Positions 33,986 through 43,914 are shown, counted from the stretch's first letter. The stretch is 64,000 nucleotides of DNA from Tropicibacter alexandrii (GCF_003667315.2 NZ_RCTZ02000002.1:124001-188000), one strand, 5' to 3'. A program made the numbers and translations. Notes: generated by a model from the letters alone, not told the origin.

Positions 33986-35509
33986 ATGACCCGCTATACC
34001 ACGGCCTCGGCCCTTGCCCTGATCGCGATGGCCGCCCCGGCCTTTGCAGATGTCACCCCGCAACAGGTCTGGGACGACCTGAAAGCCTATTACGGCGGCT
34101 TTGGCTACGAGGTGACCGCGACCGAAACCATGGATGGCGGTGATCTGGTCGTGTCCGACATGAACCTGACCGTGCCGGTGCCCGAAGAGGACACCACCAT
34201 CGCCATGACTTGGCCCGAGATGACCTTTGCCGACAATGGCGACGGGACGGTCAACCTGACCATGCCGGAAACCTCGACGATGACCGTGCTGATTTCCGAG
34301 GATGACGAGCAGGTTGGCGAAGTCGTCTTCGACCTGTCGATGCCGGGCCTGAGCATGCTGATCTCGGGCACGGCGACCTCGATGAATTACGACATGAGCG
34401 CCGACGAAATCGCCATGACCCTGTCGAAGCTGGTGACAGAGGGCGAGGAAATTCCCCGCGACATGATGCGCGCACAGGCGTCGATGGGGCCGATTTCGGG
34501 CACGATGTCGACGGCCAGCGGCGATGGCATGCGCTCGATCGCGCAGGAACTGACCTATGGCGACCTGACCTATGACATCGCCTTCAACGACCCCGACAGC
34601 GACGATGCGGGCATGTTCAAGGGCATGCTGAGCGGCCTGTCGATCTCGGGCACGGTGGAGATGCCGACCGACGTGGATTACGTAAACGATCCGCTGGCCT
34701 TCTTCACGCCAGACATGTTGATCGACCTCGTGATGGCCCATACAGGCGGCAATAGCGAGTTCTCGGTGACCGAGCGCCAAGGCACGACCAATGGCAAATT
34801 CTCGTCCACTGGCGGGGAATTCGGCTTTGCCATGTCCGCCGCCGACATGCTGTACGCGATTTCCGGGACGGGCCTGAGCGTCGATCTCAGCGGCCCCGAA
34901 CTGCCGCTGCCGGTCAGCGCGCAGATGGGCGAATTCGGGTTCTCGATCGAGATGCCGCTGGCGCAGGCCGATGCGCCGCAGGATGCGTCGCTGTCGGTTG
35001 TCCTGAGCGAGTTCACCATGGCGGACATGCTGTGGAACATCTTCGATCCGGCCAATGTCCTGCCGCGCGACCCCGCGACGGTTGCCGCGAATCTGAACGC
35101 CAAGGTCACGCCCTTCGTCGACCTGTTCGACGAAGAGGCGATGATGGAGATGGAGCGCAATGGCGGCATGCCGGGCGAGTTGAACGAACTGACGCTGACG
35201 GATTTCGTCGTGGACGTGGCCGGTGGCACCGTTCTGGGTGAGGGCGCGTTCACCTTCGACAATTCCGATCTTGAAAGCTTTGACGGGCTGCCGCGCCCCG
35301 AGGGTGAGCTGAACCTGAGCATTGCCGGTGCCAACGGGCTGATCGACAACCTGATCCAGATGGGTCTGGTGCAGGAGCAGGACGCGATGGGCGCACGCAT
35401 GATGCTGGGCATGTTCACGGTGCCGGGGTCCGAGCCCGATACCGCGACCTCGACCATCGTGGTCAACGAGCAGGGCCATGTTCTGGCCAATGGTCAGCGG
35501 ATCAAGTGA
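33986..35509 (+). CDS. DUF2125 exported protein
   Basis: A 507-residue exported protein: signal peptide MTRYTTASALALIAMAAPAFA, then long stretches of short beta-strand-like repeats rich in Thr, Ser, Asp and Met (for example DLVVSDMNLTVPVPEEDTTIAMTWPEMTF). This corresponds to DUF2125, an alphaproteobacterial family of periplasmic or outer-membrane-associated proteins with no known function. It is very acidic and Met-rich. ATG at 33986 follows GAAGAGG. A GGCGGGGC hairpin and a TTCGAA palindrome cluster follow the stop. Confidence 0.86.
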   Translation: MTRYTTASALALIAMAAPAFADVTPQQVWDDLKAYYGGFGYEVTATETMDGGDLVVSDMNLTVPVPEEDTTIAMTWPEMTFADNGDGTVNLTMPETSTMTVLISEDDEQVGEVVFDLSMPGLSMLISGTATSMNYDMSADEIAMTLSKLVTEGEEIPRDMMRAQASMGPISGTMSTASGDGMRSIAQELTYGDLTYDIAFNDPDSDDAGMFKGMLSGLSISGTVEMPTDVDYVNDPLAFFTPDMLIDLVMAHTGGNSEFSVTERQGTTNGKFSSTGGEFGFAMSAADMLYAISGTGLSVDLSGPELPLPVSAQMGEFGFSIEMPLAQADAPQDASLSVVLSEFTMADMLWNIFDPANVLPRDPATVAANLNAKVTPFVDLFDEEAMMEMERNGGMPGELNELTLTDFVVDVAGGTVLGEGAFTFDNSDLESFDGLPRPEGELNLSIAGANGLIDNLIQMGLVQEQDAMGARMMLGMFTVPGSEPDTATSTIVVNEQGHVLANGQRIK

Positions 35510-35516
35510 GACTGGG

Positions 35517-35535
35517 GGCGGGGCTTGGCCCCGCC
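35517..35535 (+). terminator. GC hairpin after the DUF2125 gene
   Basis: GGCGGGGC pairs with GCCCCGCC over a TTG loop, seven bases after the stop, followed by TTCC. The same stem with a different loop occurs at 45973-45991. Confidence 0.5.
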
Positions 35536-35557
35536 TTCCTCACGTTGCATGCGGGGG

Positions 35558-35652
35558 CAAGGCGCTTCGAAGCGCCTTGATCCAAGCGCCTTCGAAGGCG
35601 CTTGATACCGAAATTCGAATTTGCGTGGCTCAAGGCTTTTCGAAAAGCCTTG
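35558..35652. repeat. Tandem TTCGAA palindromes, cluster B (3 units plus a degenerate one)
   Basis: Perfect 22-bp units at 35558-35579 (half-site CAAGGCGCTTC), 35583-35604 (CAAGCGCCTTC) and 35631-35652 (CAAGGCTTTTC), and a shortened 12-bp AAATTCGAATTT at 35611-35622. The cluster lies between two convergent genes and ends in TTGCGCC, as clusters A and D do. Confidence 0.92.
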
Positions 35653-35679
35653 CGCCGTCTCGTTCTTGACCCAACGGTC

Positions 35680-36432
35680 TTAGCTGCGCAGGGCGGGCAG
35701 GCCGACGCCGGTGGACTCGAACCCGCCATCGACCGCCACAACTTGCCCCGTGACATAAGACGCCTTTTCCGACGCAAGAAAGCAGATCACCTCGGCCAGT
35801 TCCCGTTCGGACCCGTAGCGGTTCAGCGGGATCGCGTCATGATAGGCGGCGATGATCTCGGGCGAATGGACGGCGATCGAGAGCTTGGTCTTGACCGGGC
35901 CGGGGGCCACGCAATTGACGCGGATACCGTATTCGCCCAGCTCGGCGGCGTGCTGTTTGGTCAGCTGGATCACGGCGGCCTTGGACGTGCCATAGGCGAC
36001 CCGCAGGGTCGAAGCGCGCAGGCCCGAGATCGACGCGATGTTGACGATGGCGCCCTTGGTTTCCTTCAGCGCGTCGGCAGCGGCTTGGGTGCAGAGAAAG
36101 ACACCGTCGAGATTCGTCTCCATCACTCGGCGCCACATCTCGAATGTGCAGTCCTGAACCGGGCCGAACTCGGCCACGCCGGCATTGTTGACGAGCGCGT
36201 CGATGCGGCCCGACCAGGCAAGCGTATCGCGCACCATGCCGTCGACATCTTGCGGGTTCGAGACATCGCGGATCAGCGGTGTGACGTTCTCACGCTCGGC
36301 CGCGACTTTGTTCAACTCCTCGGCGTCGCGGTCCAGCATGGCCACGCGCCAGCCCATTTCCAGAAACAGGTCGGTGGTGGCCAGACCGATGCCGCGCGCG
36401 GCGCCGGTCACGATTGCGCATTTGGTGTCCAT
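35680..36432 (-). CDS. SDR-family oxidoreductase (3-ketoacyl-ACP reductase-like)
   Basis: A 250-residue SDR with TGAARGIG (cofactor loop), LDRDAEE after strand 2 (an Asp typical of NAD preference), NNAGVAEFG, catalytic Ser in ASISG, and YGTSK. The C-terminal FLASEKASYVTGQVVAVDGGFESTGVG is typical of classical SDRs such as FabG-like or sugar/polyol dehydrogenases. The substrate is unknown. It is monocistronic, bounded by a TTCGAA cluster downstream and a type iii repeat upstream. Confidence 0.9.
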   Translation of the reverse strand: MDTKCAIVTGAARGIGLATTDLFLEMGWRVAMLDRDAEELNKVAAERENVTPLIRDVSNPQDVDGMVRDTLAWSGRIDALVNNAGVAEFGPVQDCTFEMWRRVMETNLDGVFLCTQAAADALKETKGAIVNIASISGLRASTLRVAYGTSKAAVIQLTKQHAAELGEYGIRVNCVAPGPVKTKLSIAVHSPEIIAAYHDAIPLNRYGSERELAEVICFLASEKASYVTGQVVAVDGGFESTGVGLPALRS

Positions 36433-36530
36433 GGGGGTCCCTCTCTTTTGGCGCGCAATCTGGCATGGCCCGGCGGGAGGGGGAAGGTACCTTTGCGTGC
36501 AAAAAGCCGAAGGGTCAGGTCACCGGCGGT

Positions 36531-36591
36531 CGAGGGGCTTTGCCCCTCGCGCCTGCGGCGCTCACCCCAAGGTATTTGGGGACCAAAGAAG
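36531..36591 (-). repeat. TTCTTCTGGC/AAATACC repeat family, copy 3 (inverted)
   Basis: Read on the minus strand it is TTCTTTGGTCCCC, AAATACCTTGGGG, then GCGCCGCAGGCGC and a GAGGGGC/GCCCCTC hairpin. It lies in the gap after the UbiH-type gene and upstream of the SDR gene, both on the minus strand. Confidence 0.78.
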
Positions 36592-36599
36592 CCGGGTGG

Positions 36600-37808
36600 T
36601 CAGCGCATCAGGTCGGGCAGGTCGCCGGTCAGGCCAGCCGCCTCGCGGATGAAGCCGCGGCGCAGGGCGGGGGCGGCGTTGATCAGGCCCATGCCGATGT
36701 CACGGATGCCGCGCAGCAAGGGGTTGTCGTTCGAAAACAAGCGGTTGAACAGGTCCGTGGAGGCGGCGAGGCTGGCCGTGTCCCAGCGCCGCCACCCGGC
36801 ATAGCGGTCGAGAACCAGCGGGCTGGCGAAGTCCTCGCCGCGTTTGACCGCATGGTCGATCACATGGGCCAACGCCGCGACATCGCGCAGGCCGGCGTTC
36901 AGGCCTTGCCCCGCGATCGGGTGCATGCCGTGGGCGGCGTCGCCGACCAGCGCCAGCCGCTCGGCGGTGAAGCTGTTCGCCAGTGTCAGGTTCAGCGGGT
37001 AAGTGTAGCGTTGGCCCGCAAGGTCGATCCGGCCCAGAAAATCGCCGAACCGGGGGCGCAGGATGTCGAGATAGTCGTGGTCGGGCAGGGCGTGGATGGC
37101 CTGCGCGCGGCTGTCGGTCTCGCTCCAGACGATGGAGGAGCGGTTGCCGGTCAATGGCAGGATCGCCAGCGGGCCGGGCGGCAGGAAAAGCTGGTGCGCG
37201 ATGCCGTCATGGGGCTTTTCATGGGCGATGGCGCAGACCAGCGCGGTCTGGCCGTAGCTCCAGCCGGTGCGGCGGATGCCCGCGCGTGTGGCGGTGCCGC
37301 TTTGGCGGCCATCAGCGCCGATCAGCAGCCGGCCCCGGATCACCTCGCCCGTGTCCAGCGTGATCGAGACACCCTTTGGGCCAGTGTCCTGCGCGATGAC
37401 ACGGGTTTCGGCGCGGTCCTCGATGCGGTCGCTGTCGGCCATCGCGCGCAGCAGGGCGCGGCGCAGGTAGCGGTCTTCGAGCATGTAGCCCATCGGGCCT
37501 TCTTCGATCTCGGCGCTGTCGAACTGCAGCCCGAGAAAGGCGCTGGCCTCGCCCACGCGCCCGTCCGAGACCTTGATCTGGTGCATCGGCTGGGCGGTGT
37601 CGGCCAGTTGCTCCCACAGGTCCAGCCCCGCCAGAAGGCGTTTCGACGCCTGCGCCAGCGCATAGCTGCGCCCGTCGAAATCCGCCGCCTCGCGCGCTGC
37701 AATGGGCAGGGCGTCGATCACGCAGGAGGTCAGGCCGCTGCGGGCGGCGGCGAGGGCAAGCGCGGGGCCGTTGAGGCCACCGCCGACGATGATCAGATCG
37801 TGTTCCAT
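36600..37808 (-). CDS. UbiH/COQ6-family FAD-dependent monooxygenase
   Basis: A 402-residue flavoprotein hydroxylase of ubiquinone biosynthesis. The N-terminal FAD-binding motif is DLIIVGGGLNGPALALAAARSGL; the DG motif is GRLLIGADGRQSGTATRAGI; and the UbiH/COQ6 signature LVGDAAHGMHPIAGQGLNAGLRDVAALAHVI is complete. Which ring position it hydroxylates cannot be told; alphaproteobacteria often use one or two broad enzymes (UbiL, UbiM type). ATG at 37808 gives the normal start. It is divergent from the amidase gene. Confidence 0.91.
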   Translation of the reverse strand: MEHDLIIVGGGLNGPALALAAARSGLTSCVIDALPIAAREAADFDGRSYALAQASKRLLAGLDLWEQLADTAQPMHQIKVSDGRVGEASAFLGLQFDSAEIEEGPMGYMLEDRYLRRALLRAMADSDRIEDRAETRVIAQDTGPKGVSITLDTGEVIRGRLLIGADGRQSGTATRAGIRRTGWSYGQTALVCAIAHEKPHDGIAHQLFLPPGPLAILPLTGNRSSIVWSETDSRAQAIHALPDHDYLDILRPRFGDFLGRIDLAGQRYTYPLNLTLANSFTAERLALVGDAAHGMHPIAGQGLNAGLRDVAALAHVIDHAVKRGEDFASPLVLDRYAGWRRWDTASLAASTDLFNRLFSNDNPLLRGIRDIGMGLINAAPALRRGFIREAAGLTGDLPDLMR

Positions 37809-37886
37809 GAGGCGCAATATGGGCGCTTTGCCGGGATTGTCCATGCGCCGCCGTGCCGCTACCTTTTGCCAAAAGAGGGGACAGGC

Positions 37887-39215
37887 ATGAGCGACTACAG
37901 CAGCATGACGGCCGCCGATCTGGGGCGCGGGATAGAGGCAGGAGAGATCGACCCGGTGGAGCTGGTCACGGCCTTTCTGGACGCGGCCGAGGCGCATGAG
38001 CATGCTCCGCGCATCTTCAAGCATCTGACGCGCGACCGGGCGCTGGCCGAGGCAAAGGCCGCGCGCGACCGGGCGGGGTTGGGGTTGCGGCGGCACCCGC
38101 TCGACGGGGTGCCGGTCAGCTGGAAGGACCTGTTCGACACGGCGGGGGTGGAAACCTGCGCCGGATCGGACCTGTTGAAGGGGCGCGTGCCCGCGCGCGA
38201 TGCACGGGTCTTGCAGACGGCGACGCTGAACGGGCTGGTCTGTCTGGGCAAGACGCATATGTCGGAACTGGCCTTTTCCGGGCTGGGGCTGAACCCGATC
38301 ACGCAAACGCCGCCCTGCGTGAATGATGCGGCTGCGGTGCCGGGCGGGTCGTCTTCGGGGGCGGCGGCGTCGGTGGCGTTCGGCCTTGCGCCCGTGGCGG
38401 TCGGGTCGGATACCGGCGGATCGGTGCGCATCCCGTCGGCGTGGAATGACCTTGTCGGGCTCAAGACCACCTCGGGGCGTTTGTCGCTGGAGGGCGTGGT
38501 GCCGCTGGCGGCGAAGTTCGACACGGTCGGGCCGCTATGCCGCACGGTCGAGGATGCGGCGCTGATGCTGTCGGCGCTGGAGGGCAGCCGGGTCGCGGAT
38601 CTGCGCGGTGCGTCGCTGAAGGGCGCGCGCTTGGGCGTGTTGCAGACCATCGCGCTGGACGATCTGCGCGAGGTGCCGGGGGCGGCGTTCGAGCAGGGGT
38701 GCCAGCGCTTGCAAGAGGCCGGGGCCGAACTGATCCCGCTGGACTTTGCGCCGCTGCATGATGCGATGGGGGATGCGGCCATCCTTTACACCGCCGAGGC
38801 GTGGGCGACGTGGCGCGGCACGATCGAGGCCAACCCCGATGCGATGTTCCCGCGCATCCGCGAACGCTTTGAGGCTGGGAAACTGCCCAATGCCGCCGAC
38901 TACATCGCCGCGTGGCACCGGCTGGACGCGATGCGGGCGCGATGGGCCGAGGCCACCGCAAGCCTTGATGCCGTGATCGCGCCCACGGCGCCGATCCTGC
39001 CGCCCGATGCCGCGCGCCTGATGAGCGACCCCGAATACTACGTGACCGAGAACCTGTTGGCGCTGCGCAACACGCGCATCGGCAACCTGACCGGCGGCGC
39101 GGGGCTCAGCCTGCCGACCGGTACGCCGTCCTGCGGGCTGATGTTCATCGGCACACCGATGGGCGAGGAGCATCTGCTGCGGCTTGGCGCTGCGGCGGAG
39201 GCTTGCTTGAAGTAA
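37887..39215 (+). CDS. Amidase (amidase-signature family)
   Basis: A 442-residue amidase-signature enzyme. The Ser-cisSer-Lys triad is visible: Lys in VSWKDLFDTAG, cis-Ser in PGGSSSGAAASVA and the nucleophilic Ser in GSDTGGSVRIPSAW. It is similar in size to GatA-like amidases but there is no gatC or gatB nearby, so a stand-alone hydrolase is more likely. The AGAGGGG site supports ATG 37887. A strong Rho-independent terminator follows. Confidence 0.91.
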   Translation: MSDYSSMTAADLGRGIEAGEIDPVELVTAFLDAAEAHEHAPRIFKHLTRDRALAEAKAARDRAGLGLRRHPLDGVPVSWKDLFDTAGVETCAGSDLLKGRVPARDARVLQTATLNGLVCLGKTHMSELAFSGLGLNPITQTPPCVNDAAAVPGGSSSGAAASVAFGLAPVAVGSDTGGSVRIPSAWNDLVGLKTTSGRLSLEGVVPLAAKFDTVGPLCRTVEDAALMLSALEGSRVADLRGASLKGARLGVLQTIALDDLREVPGAAFEQGCQRLQEAGAELIPLDFAPLHDAMGDAAILYTAEAWATWRGTIEANPDAMFPRIRERFEAGKLPNAADYIAAWHRLDAMRARWAEATASLDAVIAPTAPILPPDAARLMSDPEYYVTENLLALRNTRIGNLTGGAGLSLPTGTPSCGLMFIGTPMGEEHLLRLGAAAEACLK

Positions 39216-39244
39216 GCGCCGTTAAGTACTGAAATCACGTCAGG

Positions 39245-39277
39245 AATGCCGCTTCGCATCGTCGGGGCGGCATTTTT
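39245..39277 (+). terminator. Rho-independent terminator after the amidase gene
   Basis: AATGCCGC (39245-39252) pairs with GCGGCATT (39267-39274) across a 14-base loop, ending in TTTTT, 30 bases after the amidase stop. Confidence 0.82.
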
Positions 39278-39299
39278 CATTGCCATGACCTGCGAGATT

Positions 39300-39315
39300 T
39301 TAAGCGCGAATTAAC
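39300..39315 (+). promoter_or_regulatory. CtrA-type box TTAA-N7-TTAAC
   Basis: TTAA (39300-39303), seven bases (GCGCGAA), then TTAAC (39311-39315) exactly fits the CtrA consensus of alphaproteobacteria. A further TTAA occurs at 39321-39324 and a TATTCT -10-like hexamer at 39332-39337. The site lies 238 bases before the aminotransferase-ftsK pair in an AT-rich region. The window edge of this 337-base gap otherwise holds only a terminator and one doubtful small ORF. Confidence 0.5.
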
Positions 39316-39365
39316 TTATCTTAATGCAACTTATTCTAAGCATTTGTCCCGTTTTGGTGGAAGTC

Positions 39366-39539
39366 ATGGCGAAAATACACGTGTACCCTCAGAAGCCTCC
39401 CCAGATCCATCCACAGATATGGCGCTTATGCGACATTCTGGCCACAACATGCGGCTGTGCCATCGGGATTCTGGACAGGGGCCCCTTTGATTCCGTATCC
39501 TTCGCCAAAAGCGGGGCGCACATGATCCCGCAACTTTGA
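39366..39539 (+). CDS. Doubtful 57-codon ORF upstream of the aminotransferase gene
   Basis: ATG at 39366 preceded by GGTGGAAG opens 57 codons ending 13 bases before the aminotransferase start. The peptide starts MAKIHVYPQKPPQIHPQIW and has a CDILATTCGC segment; no family is recognised. The GAGG ribosome-binding site of the next gene overlaps its stop codon. It could be a leader peptide but may be random. Confidence 0.2.
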   Translation: MAKIHVYPQKPPQIHPQIWRLCDILATTCGCAIGILDRGPFDSVSFAKSGAHMIPQL

Positions 39540-39552
39540 GGCAGCCTTACAG

Positions 39553-40731
39553 ATGTTTCCCGAGCGGTTCTCGAACCTTCCGGCTTATGCGTTCCCGCGT
39601 TTGCGCGCCCTGTTGGACGTGCATGAACCGGGTGGGCCGGTGCGTCACATGTCGATCGGCGAGCCCAAGCACGCCTTCCCCGATTGGATCACCCAAATCA
39701 TTGCGGACAGCGCCGCCGATTTCGGGCGCTACCCGCAGAACGAGGGCACGCCCGAATTGCTGGGTGCAATCCGCGACTGGCTGACGCGCCGCTACGGCGT
39801 GACGGTCGATGCGGAGACCCAGATCATGACGCTGAACGGCACACGTGAGGGGCTGTACAATGCCGGGATGGCCTTGGCCCCCGAGCAGAAGAACGGGCAA
39901 AAGCCCGTCTTCCTGATGCCGAACCCTTTCTATCAGGTCTACATGATCGCGGCGATTTCGACCGCCTCCGAGCCGGTCTTTGCCCCCGCGACGCAGGCCA
40001 CCGGCCACCTGCCGGATTTCGCCAGCCTGCCCGAGGATGTGCTGGCCCGCGCGACCATGTGCTACATCTGCTCGCCCGCGAACCCGCAAGGCGTCATGGC
40101 GGACGAAACCTATTGGCGCGACCTGATCGCGCTGGCGGAAAAGCATGACTTCCAGATCCTTGCGGATGAATGCTATTGCGAGATCTACCGCTACGACGCG
40201 CCTCCCGGCGCGCTGGAGATCGCGCAGAAGATGGGGGCGCATCCGGAACGCGTGCTGACTTTCCATTCGCTGTCGAAACGCTCGAACCTTCCGGGGCTGC
40301 GCTCGGGCTTCGTCGCGGGCGGTCCCGAAAGCATCAAGCGCATGAAGCAGCTGCGCGCCTATTCCGGGGCACCGATCCCGATGCCGCTTCAGCACGCCTC
40401 GGCGGCGCTGTGGGCGGACGAGCAGCACGTGACCGAGAACCGCGCGCTCTATCGTGAGAAATACGACATGGCCGACGAGATCCTCGGCCACGTTCCGGGC
40501 TATGCGCCGCCGCAGGCGGGCATGTTCCTTTGGCTGCCGGTCGCCGATGGCGAGGCGGCGACGCTGAAACTGTGGAAAGACACCGGCGTGCGCGTGCTGC
40601 CGGGGGAATATCTGAGCAAGGACACGGACGGCCCCAATCCGGGCAAGGACTATATCCGCGTGGCAATCGTCGCGCCAAAAGAAGAAACAAAAGCAGGCCT
40701 GACACTGATCAGGGACTGTCTCTTTGGATAA
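39553..40731 (+). CDS. Class I/II aminotransferase (DapC-like)
   Basis: A 392-residue fold-type I PLP aminotransferase. The N-terminal [21 protein letters not shown] and [49 protein letters not shown], and the PLP-lysine motif [21 protein letters not shown] are typical of the group annotated as succinyl-diaminopimelate aminotransferase. A role in lysine and peptidoglycan precursor synthesis is plausible given the ftsK neighbour, but not proven. It is separated from ftsK by only 19 bases. Confidence 0.86.
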   Translation: MFPERFSNLPAYAFPRLRALLDVHEPGGPVRHMSIGEPKHAFPDWITQIIADSAADFGRYPQNEGTPELLGAIRDWLTRRYGVTVDAETQIMTLNGTREGLYNAGMALAPEQKNGQKPVFLMPNPFYQVYMIAAISTASEPVFAPATQATGHLPDFASLPEDVLARATMCYICSPANPQGVMADETYWRDLIALAEKHDFQILADECYCEIYRYDAPPGALEIAQKMGAHPERVLTFHSLSKRSNLPGLRSGFVAGGPESIKRMKQLRAYSGAPIPMPLQHASAALWADEQHVTENRALYREKYDMADEILGHVPGYAPPQAGMFLWLPVADGEAATLKLWKDTGVRVLPGEYLSKDTDGPNPGKDYIRVAIVAPKEETKAGLTLIRDCLFG

Positions 40732-40750
40732 CAAGAAGACGAGGCAAGGC

Positions 40751-43700
40751 ATGGCATCTTATCAGGCACGGGGGCGCGATCCCCTGTTCGATCAGAACAC
40801 GGCGCTGGTGCTGGAAAAGCGCGGGCGGGAACTGGTGGGCATCGGACTGATGGTGCTGGGCCTCGTGGTGGCGGCAACGCTCGTGTCCCATGCGCCGACC
40901 GACCCGTCTTGGGTCGCGGCCACGGACGCGCCGGTGCAGAACTGGCTGGGGCGGCCCGGGGCCTTTGTCGCGGCCTTCCTGCTGATGATCGTGGGGCTGG
41001 GCGCATGGGCGATCCCGGTGGCCTTCCTTGCTTGGGGCGTGCGGTTGGTCATCCACCGCGAGGAGGACCGCGCCTTGTGGTGCATGATCTTCGTCCCGGT
41101 CTGGGTGCTGATGGCGTCCGTCTATGCGGCCGGTCTGACGCCGGGCGACGACTGGGTCCACGATATCGGACTGGGTGGTCTGTTCGGTGAGATGATGATG
41201 GGCGGTTTCCTGACCGCGCTGCCCTTGCCGCTGGGCTTCGGGCTGAAATTCACCCAATTGCTGCTGGGCGTCGGGATATTGGCGATGGGGGCCTTTGTTC
41301 TGGGGTTCACCCGGCCCGAGCTGCGCGCCATCGCGCGCTTTTTGATCGTCGGGCTGATCGTCACCTATGCGCAGGTCGTCCGGCTGCTGGGGCTGGGCGC
41401 AGGCACGGCCTTGCAGGCCGCGCAGAATGCCCGCGCCGCTCAGGCCGCCCGTCGCGAAGAGCGCGCGGCCAGCGCCGTCGAGGCTGCCCTGTACCAAGTG
41501 CCCGAAGGCCATGTCGCGCCCGCCATGCCCGCAGCCCCGCGCGTGCGCCGTGCCCCGCCGCCGGTCGAGCCGCAGATGTTCGAAGACCCCGATTATGACA
41601 TGGCTTACGCACCCGAGCCGGAGCCAGCGCCCGAACCCGAGCGCGGCGGCTTCCTGTCGCGCATGCCGTCGTTGATCCGCCGTGTCGACCCCGATCCCAT
41701 GCCGGAACCGGAACTGGTCGAGGAACTGGTGGATTACGAGGTCGAGATGCCGGGCGAGGACCGCATCCGCGCCAAGATCGCGCGCGCCGTGAAATCGCAT
41801 CGCTCGGTGGGCACCGGGCCGACCATTTCCTTCAAGGCGCCGGACCCGGAGAAGCCCCTGACGAAGGGGCGCGGCCACGGGCCGAAGCCGCTGATCTTCA
41901 ACGCGCATCAGCGCCCGCCGATGAAGGCCGAACCGCCCTTGACCGCCGCGCAGCGCACGCTGCCGCCCGAGCCACCGCTGACCGCGCCTGCACCCACGCC
42001 TACAATGGCCGAGGCGCCCGCCGCGCCCGTCGAAAAGCGTGTGGCCGACTGGACGGCACCGCAGGCGCAGCCGATTCCGTCGCGCCCGGAACGGGTGATC
42101 GAGGAGGACGCCTATGCCGAACTGACGGAATTCGACGACTACGGCGACGACTACGACGCGGGCGCGCCCTATGTCGAACCCGCGGTCGATTACAGCGCCG
42201 AGTTCGAGGACGACCTGCCGCCCGCACCGCCGATCCATCGCGGTGGCGTGCCGATCCCCGAACCCAAGAAGGTCGTGCAGCAGCCCGTCCGCAAGCCCCT
42301 GACGCCGTCCAAGCGGGCACAGGCAGAGGCGCAGCCCTCGCTGAAGTTCGAGGACAGCCATGCGGATTACGAACTGCCGCCGCTCAGCCTGTTGATGTCG
42401 CCCGACCAGATCGAACGCCATCACCTCTCCGACGAGGCGCTCGAAGAAAACGCGCGGATGCTGGAAAACGTGCTGGACGATTACGGGGTCAAGGGCGAGA
42501 TCGTCAGCGTGCGCCCCGGCCCGGTCGTCACCATGTACGAACTGGAACCCGCGCCGGGCTTGAAGGCGTCGCGCGTCATCGGTCTGGCCGATGATATCGC
42601 GCGGTCGATGGAGGCGCTGTCGGCGCGTGTCTCGACCGTGCCGGGCCGCTCGGTCATTGGCATCGAACTGCCCAACAACGACCGAGAGATGGTCTGCTTC
42701 CGCGAAATCCTCGCCAGCCGTGAATACGGCGACGGCAAGCATGCCCTGCCGCTGGTTCTGGGCAAGGATATCGGTGGCGATCCCATGGTCGCCAACCTCG
42801 CCAAGATGCCGCACCTGCTGATCGCGGGCACCACCGGCTCGGGTAAGTCCGTGGCGATCAACACCATGATCCTGAGCTTGCTGTACAAGCTGACGCCGGA
42901 TGAATGTCGCCTGATCATGATCGACCCCAAGATGCTGGAACTGTCGGTCTATGATGGCATCCCGCACCTGCTGTCCCCCGTCGTGACCGACCCGAAAAAG
43001 GCCGTCGTGGCGCTGAAATGGGTCGTGGGCGAGATGGAGGACCGCTATCGCAAGATGTCCAAGATGGGCGTCCGCAACATCGACGGTTACAACTCCCGCG
43101 TCGAGGATGCGCTTAAGAAGAACGAGATGTTCGAGCGCACGGTGCAGACCGGCTTTGACGATGAAACCGGCGAGCCGGTCTTCGAGACCGAACAGATCGA
43201 ACCGAAGAAGATGCCCTATATCGTCGTCATCGTCGACGAGATGGCCGACCTGATGATGGTTGCGGGCAAGGAGATCGAGGCTTGCATCCAGCGTCTGGCC
43301 CAGATGGCGCGGGCCTCCGGCATCCACCTGATCATGGCGACGCAGCGCCCCTCGGTCGACGTCATCACCGGCACGATCAAGGCGAACTTCCCCACCCGGA
43401 TTTCGTTTCAGGTCACGTCCAAGATCGACTCGCGGACGATCCTTGGCGAGATGGGCGCCGAGCAACTGCTGGGGCAGGGCGACATGCTGTATATGGCGGG
43501 CGGGGCCAAGATCACCCGCTGCCACGGGCCGTTTGTCTCGGATATGGAAGTCGAGGAAATCGTCAACCACCTCAAGGCCTTTGGCCCGCCGGAATATGTC
43601 GGCGGCGTCGTGCAGGGGCCGGATGACGAGAAGGCCGACAATATCGACGCTGTGCTGGGCCTGAACACCGGCGGCAACACCAATGGCGAGGATGCGCTTT

Positions 43701-43882
43701 TCGATCAGGCCGTGGCCATCGTCATCAAGGACCGCAAATGCTCGACCTCGTATATCCAGCGCAAGCTGGGCATCGGCTACAACAAGGCCGCGCGTCTGGT
43801 CGAACAGATGGAGGACGAGGGCGTCGTCAGCCCCGCCAACCACGTCGGCAAACGCGAGATATTGGTGCCGGAACAGGCATAA
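40751..43882 (+). CDS. ftsK: DNA translocase FtsK
   Basis: A 1043-residue divisome DNA pump that moves chromosome ends through the closing septum and activates XerCD at dif. The N-terminus has four to five transmembrane helices (about residues 25-215), followed by a long Pro/Glu/Ala-rich linker (about 250-540). The motor has Walker [18 protein letters not shown], Walker [15 protein letters not shown] and the [22 protein letters not shown] block. The C-terminal winged-helix gamma domain ([35 protein letters not shown]) reads KOPS polarity. ATG at 40751 follows GAGG; an earlier TTG overlapping the aminotransferase gene is less likely. Confidence 0.97.
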   Translation: MASYQARGRDPLFDQNTALVLEKRGRELVGIGLMVLGLVVAATLVSHAPTDPSWVAATDAPVQNWLGRPGAFVAAFLLMIVGLGAWAIPVAFLAWGVRLVIHREEDRALWCMIFVPVWVLMASVYAAGLTPGDDWVHDIGLGGLFGEMMMGGFLTALPLPLGFGLKFTQLLLGVGILAMGAFVLGFTRPELRAIARFLIVGLIVTYAQVVRLLGLGAGTALQAAQNARAAQAARREERAASAVEAALYQVPEGHVAPAMPAAPRVRRAPPPVEPQMFEDPDYDMAYAPEPEPAPEPERGGFLSRMPSLIRRVDPDPMPEPELVEELVDYEVEMPGEDRIRAKIARAVKSHRSVGTGPTISFKAPDPEKPLTKGRGHGPKPLIFNAHQRPPMKAEPPLTAAQRTLPPEPPLTAPAPTPTMAEAPAAPVEKRVADWTAPQAQPIPSRPERVIEEDAYAELTEFDDYGDDYDAGAPYVEPAVDYSAEFEDDLPPAPPIHRGGVPIPEPKKVVQQPVRKPLTPSKRAQAEAQPSLKFEDSHADYELPPLSLLMSPDQIERHHLSDEALEENARMLENVLDDYGVKGEIVSVRPGPVVTMYELEPAPGLKASRVIGLADDIARSMEALSARVSTVPGRSVIGIELPNNDREMVCFREILASREYGDGKHALPLVLGKDIGGDPMVANLAKMPHLLIAGTTGSGKSVAINTMILSLLYKLTPDECRLIMIDPKMLELSVYDGIPHLLSPVVTDPKKAVVALKWVVGEMEDRYRKMSKMGVRNIDGYNSRVEDALKKNEMFERTVQTGFDDETGEPVFETEQIEPKKMPYIVVIVDEMADLMMVAGKEIEACIQRLAQMARASGIHLIMATQRPSVDVITGTIKANFPTRISFQVTSKIDSRTILGEMGAEQLLGQGDMLYMAGGAKITRCHGPFVSDMEVEEIVNHLKAFGPPEYVGGVVQGPDDEKADNIDAVLGLNTGGNTNGEDALFDQAVAIVIKDRKCSTSYIQRKLGIGYNKAARLVEQMEDEGVVSPANHVGKREILVPEQA

Positions 43883-43890
43883 CGGACCAG

Positions 43891-43914
43891 CGGGCGCCTT
43901 CGGGCGCCCGTTTT
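43891..43914 (+). terminator. Rho-independent terminator after ftsK
   Basis: CGGGCGCC and GGCGCCCG form a perfect 8-bp stem with a stable TTCG tetraloop, followed by TTTT, nine bases after the ftsK stop. Confidence 0.88.

Noticed and set aside
36600-38306. 568-codon minus-strand frame treated as a longer monooxygenase
   Set aside because: The 166 codons before the ATG at 37808 overlap the divergent amidase gene and lack homology; the FAD motif starts right at that ATG.
40709-43843. 1044-codon open frame antisense to ftsK
   Set aside because: It is a mirror of the GC-rich codon pattern of ftsK, has low-complexity His/Arg/Gln-rich sequence and no domain; ftsK on the other strand is unmistakable.
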